Origin: JBBRLA01 sp038231615
Lineage (GTDB): Bacteria; Myxococcota_A; Polyangia; Palsa-1104; JAEUJZ01
NCBI GenBank assembly: GCA_038231615.1
Contig: JBBRLA010000433.1
Location: forward strand, 1-7,470
DNA: 7,470 nt
Reading direction: 5' to 3'
Part shown: positions 5,865 to 7,470 of the stretch, in pieces
Numbering within the stretch: the first letter of the stretch is position 1
How the letters are laid out: each line of letters opens with the position of its first letter
Position numbers and translations under genes: made by a program
The notes under the pieces: model-generated
What the model was told of the DNA's origin: nothing
Databases searched by the model: none
What the model saw: only the letters and a program-made list of their open reading frames with translations

Positions 5865-5988
5865 GAAAGAATCACCTGGCCGGAGCAGATTTGGGCGCAC
5901 GCCCGCAGCGACCGAGGGAGCGTACTACTGTACGTGACCGAGGAAGCGAGGACGTACGCCCAAAGCTGCCCGGCCAGGTGATTCTTTC
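5865..5988. repeat. 124-base imperfect palindrome between convergent genes (terminator- or MITE/REP-like)
   Basis: The outer arms 5865-5883 and 5970-5988 (GAAAGAATCACCTGGCCGG and its complement) pair perfectly over 19 bp. After a one-base bulge (A5884), 5885-5897 pairs with 5957-5969 over 12 of 13 positions, and weaker pairing continues to about 5903/5951. The roughly 47-base core holds two near-identical 13-mers, GACCGAGG(G/A)AGCG at 5910-5922 and 5936-5948, around a CGTAC-TACT-GTACG hairpin (5921-5934). Both strands end in GATTCTTT, so it could terminate transcripts of gmd and of the kinase gene. It overlaps the kinase stop codon by two bases. No target-site duplication is evident. Its size and internal order suggest a dispersed repeat family, but a second copy is not in this window. 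Confidence 0.85.
5910..5948. repeat. Direct 13-bp repeat pair flanking a GTAC hairpin
   Basis: The two copies differ at one of 13 bases and start 26 bases apart. The first overlaps the left side of a 5-bp stem (CGTAC/GTACG, loop TACT). A further ACGTACG follows at 5952-5958. This forms the core of the larger palindrome and could be a protein-binding or structural module of it. Confidence 0.7.
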
Positions 5989-7470
5989 ACGTGAGGGCGC
6001 TGGCTGCGTCGCCTGCGACAACTACGCGCACCAAAGCCGCCAGGCGCACCGGGTCCACCGGCTTGTTCACCACGGCCCGCGCCCCCAGCATGCGCAAAAA
6101 GCCCCGGTCCTGGGTATCCCGCGAGTCGCCGTTGGCCATCACCACCACCGGCACCCGGGCGGTGGCCGGGTCCCCTCGCAGGGCGGCACAGATCTCCACT
6201 GGGCCGACCTCACAGTCCGCCGACAGGTCCAAAAGCACCAGGGAGGGCATGTAGCGCCGCACCTCGCGCAGCACCGCCTCGCCGCTCGACAGGGTGGTCA
6301 CCTCGGTCCCGGGGACCCAGGCGCCGATCATCCGGGCCAGGGCCTGTCCGTGGTTGTGGGCGTCGGCGGCGATGAGGATGCGCCGCCGCGGGGTGCCCCG
6401 GGCCGCCCGGTAGGCCACGGTCAGCGCCTCCAGCAGATCGTCACAGCTGGGCCAGCGATCCGCCGGCTCCTTGGCCAGGGCGCGCAGGAGCACGTTGTCA
6501 AAGGACGCCGGCAGGTCCGGCCGCACCGCCGAGGGTCGCGGCGGCGGCTGCCGCAGATGACAGTGCAGCACGCTCATCGAGTCGCTGCCCTGAAAAGGAA
6601 GCTGCCCGGTCAAGGTCTCGAAAAGCGTCACCCCCAGCGAGTAAATATCGCTGCGCTGTCCATCCGTGCCGGTAAGCTGCCGGCCGCGGATCTGCTCGGG
6701 CGCCACGTAGTCCGGCGTCCCGACCATGTGGTTGCCGGAGTACGCCGCGTGGGTGTCCCGGGCCAGGGAAAAGTCCATCAAGATGGCCCGCGGCCCGGCG
6801 GTGATCATGACATTGCCGGGCTTCACATCCCGATGCACGATCCCCGCCGAGTGGACCGCCGACAGCGCCCGACACAGCTGCCGGGCCAGCGAGAACGCCA
6901 AATCCAGGGGAATCACCTCGTAGGCGCTCTGCATCCCGGACAAAAACGTCGCCAGGGTGTCGCCCATGACGTAGTCCATCACCAGGTACGGCAGCCCGGC
7001 ATGATCGCCCAGGGCATGGATGTGCACTACGTTCTCGTCCTCGATCGCCGCCAGCATGCGCGCTTCCCGGCGGAACCGCTCTGCATGGCGGGCGTCGCGG
7101 GCGTAGCGCGGCAGCAAGACCTTGACCGCCACCGATCGCCGCAGGGCCACGTCCTCCGCCAGGTACACGATGCCCATGCCCCCCCGCCCCAGTTCCCGCA
7201 CCACCCGGTACTTGCTGTCGATGAGCGATCCCGCCTCCAGCGGCCCCAGGACGCGCCCCGAGAGCATCCGCGGCGATTCGGTGATCACCTGTGGAAGGCT
7301 GGCCTCCTCGATGTGCCAGGTATCCTCGGGGGGCGCCTGCGGGGAGGGGATGATCAGGGTCTGGCGATTGTCCTCGCCGGAAAGCGACGACGGCTGCGTG
7401 AACGGCCGATGGCGCGAGAGCGGCGGGATGGTCTGGGTATTGCCCCGCTCTTCGGGTGCATCGAGCTGCG
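5987..7470 (-). CDS. Serine/threonine protein kinase with C-terminal receiver-like domain (5' end beyond the window)
   Basis: A cytoplasmic Hanks-type kinase fused to a CheY-like domain; residues are counted from the GTG at 7288. Kinase domain about 27-290: glycine loop LGRGGMGIVY (33-42), ATP-binding K56 in VAVK, E75 in the C-helix, catalytic loop HRDVKPGNV (152-160, D154, N159), magnesium site DFS (172-174, normally DFG), GTPDYVAPEQI (190-200) and RSDIYSLGV (212-220). Receiver-like domain about 302-427: ILIAADA (one acidic residue where two are usual), phospho-acceptor candidate D354 in VLLDLS, MANGD where Ser/Thr is expected, and conserved K409-P410. No membrane segment is visible. The frame stays open through 60 more codons to the window edge, with about 83% G or C at third positions and no ATG, so the true start is probably outside. 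This tail is rich in Pro, Thr and Ser. The gene converges on gmd, and its stop touches the large palindrome. Targets are unknown. Confidence 0.93.
   Translation of the reverse strand, partial: QLDAPEERGNTQTIPPLSRHRPFTQPSSLSGEDNRQTLIIPSPQAPPEDTWHIEEASLPQVITESPRMLSGRVLGPLEAGSLIDSKYRVVRELGRGGMGIVYLAEDVALRRSVAVKVLLPRYARDARHAERFRREARMLAAIEDENVVHIHALGDHAGLPYLVMDYVMGDTLATFLSGMQSAYEVIPLDLAFSLARQLCRALSAVHSAGIVHRDVKPGNVMITAGPRAILMDFSLARDTHAAYSGNHMVGTPDYVAPEQIRGRQLTGTDGQRSDIYSLGVTLFETLTGQLPFQGSDSMSVLHCHLRQPPPRPSAVRPDLPASFDNVLLRALAKEPADRWPSCDDLLEALTVAYRAARGTPRRRILIAADAHNHGQALARMIGAWVPGTEVTTLSSGEAVLREVRRYMPSLVLLDLSADCEVGPVEICAALRGDPATARVPVVVMANGDSRDTQDRGFLRMLGARAVVNKPVDPVRLAALVRVVVAGDAASALT

Noticed and set aside
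5846..5874. TTGACC as a possible -35 element after gmd
   Set aside because: No -10 box occurs at 16-18 bases, and the only gene downstream is on the opposite strand.
6498..6875. Alternative minus-strand frame within the kinase gene
   Set aside because: It is an Ala/Gly/Arg-rich shadow of the kinase domain in another frame.

Overview
This is a GC-rich bacterial window with strongly GC-biased third codon positions and compact gene packing. It holds six genes plus a short partial one. The window shows no phage, transposase, CRISPR array, rRNA or tRNA. The organism cannot be named from the sequence. High GC, a cytoplasmic Ser/Thr kinase fused to a receiver-like domain, and Trm112-headed methyltransferases beside nucleotide-sugar genes are all common in Deltaproteobacteria-type lineages (Desulfuromonadota, Myxococcota) and in Acidobacteriota. 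That placement is an inference only.

Layout. Bases 2-346 (+) are the 3' part of an unrecognised gene. Bases 347-573 are a convergent gap with three small hairpins. Next come three minus-strand genes, transcribed in this order: a class I SAM methyltransferase (3583-2594), an unrecognised 232-residue protein (2551-1853) and a PLP-dependent class I/II aminotransferase (1779-574). Their gaps are 42 and 73 bases, so they may form an operon, although a strong hairpin sits in the first gap. A 207-base divergent spacer (3584-3790) separates them from a plus-strand pair, GDP-L-fucose synthase (3791-4789) and GDP-mannose 4,6-dehydratase (4786-5793). This pair is joined by an ATGA overlap. Bases 5794-5986 are a convergent gap dominated by a 124-base imperfect palindrome. 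The rest (7470-5987, minus strand) is a Ser/Thr protein kinase with a C-terminal receiver-like domain, whose 5' end runs off the window.

How the genes fit together. The two plus-strand enzymes carry out consecutive steps, GDP-mannose to GDP-4-keto-6-deoxy-mannose to GDP-L-fucose, which supplies fucose for surface polysaccharide or glycoconjugates. The divergent methyltransferase could act in the same glycan or lipid context, but its substrate cannot be read from sequence. The aminotransferase and the unknown protein have no clear link to that pathway. The kinase is a separate regulatory gene.

Most notable points: the 124-base palindrome with an internal direct repeat and GTAC hairpin, which abuts the kinase stop codon; the kinase-receiver fusion with a DFS motif in place of DFG, a degraded receiver acidic pocket and a repeated N-x-Q-T motif in its N-terminal tail; and a Trm112-like domain that has lost its zinc cysteines. 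I see no convincing evidence of a wholly new multi-gene system.
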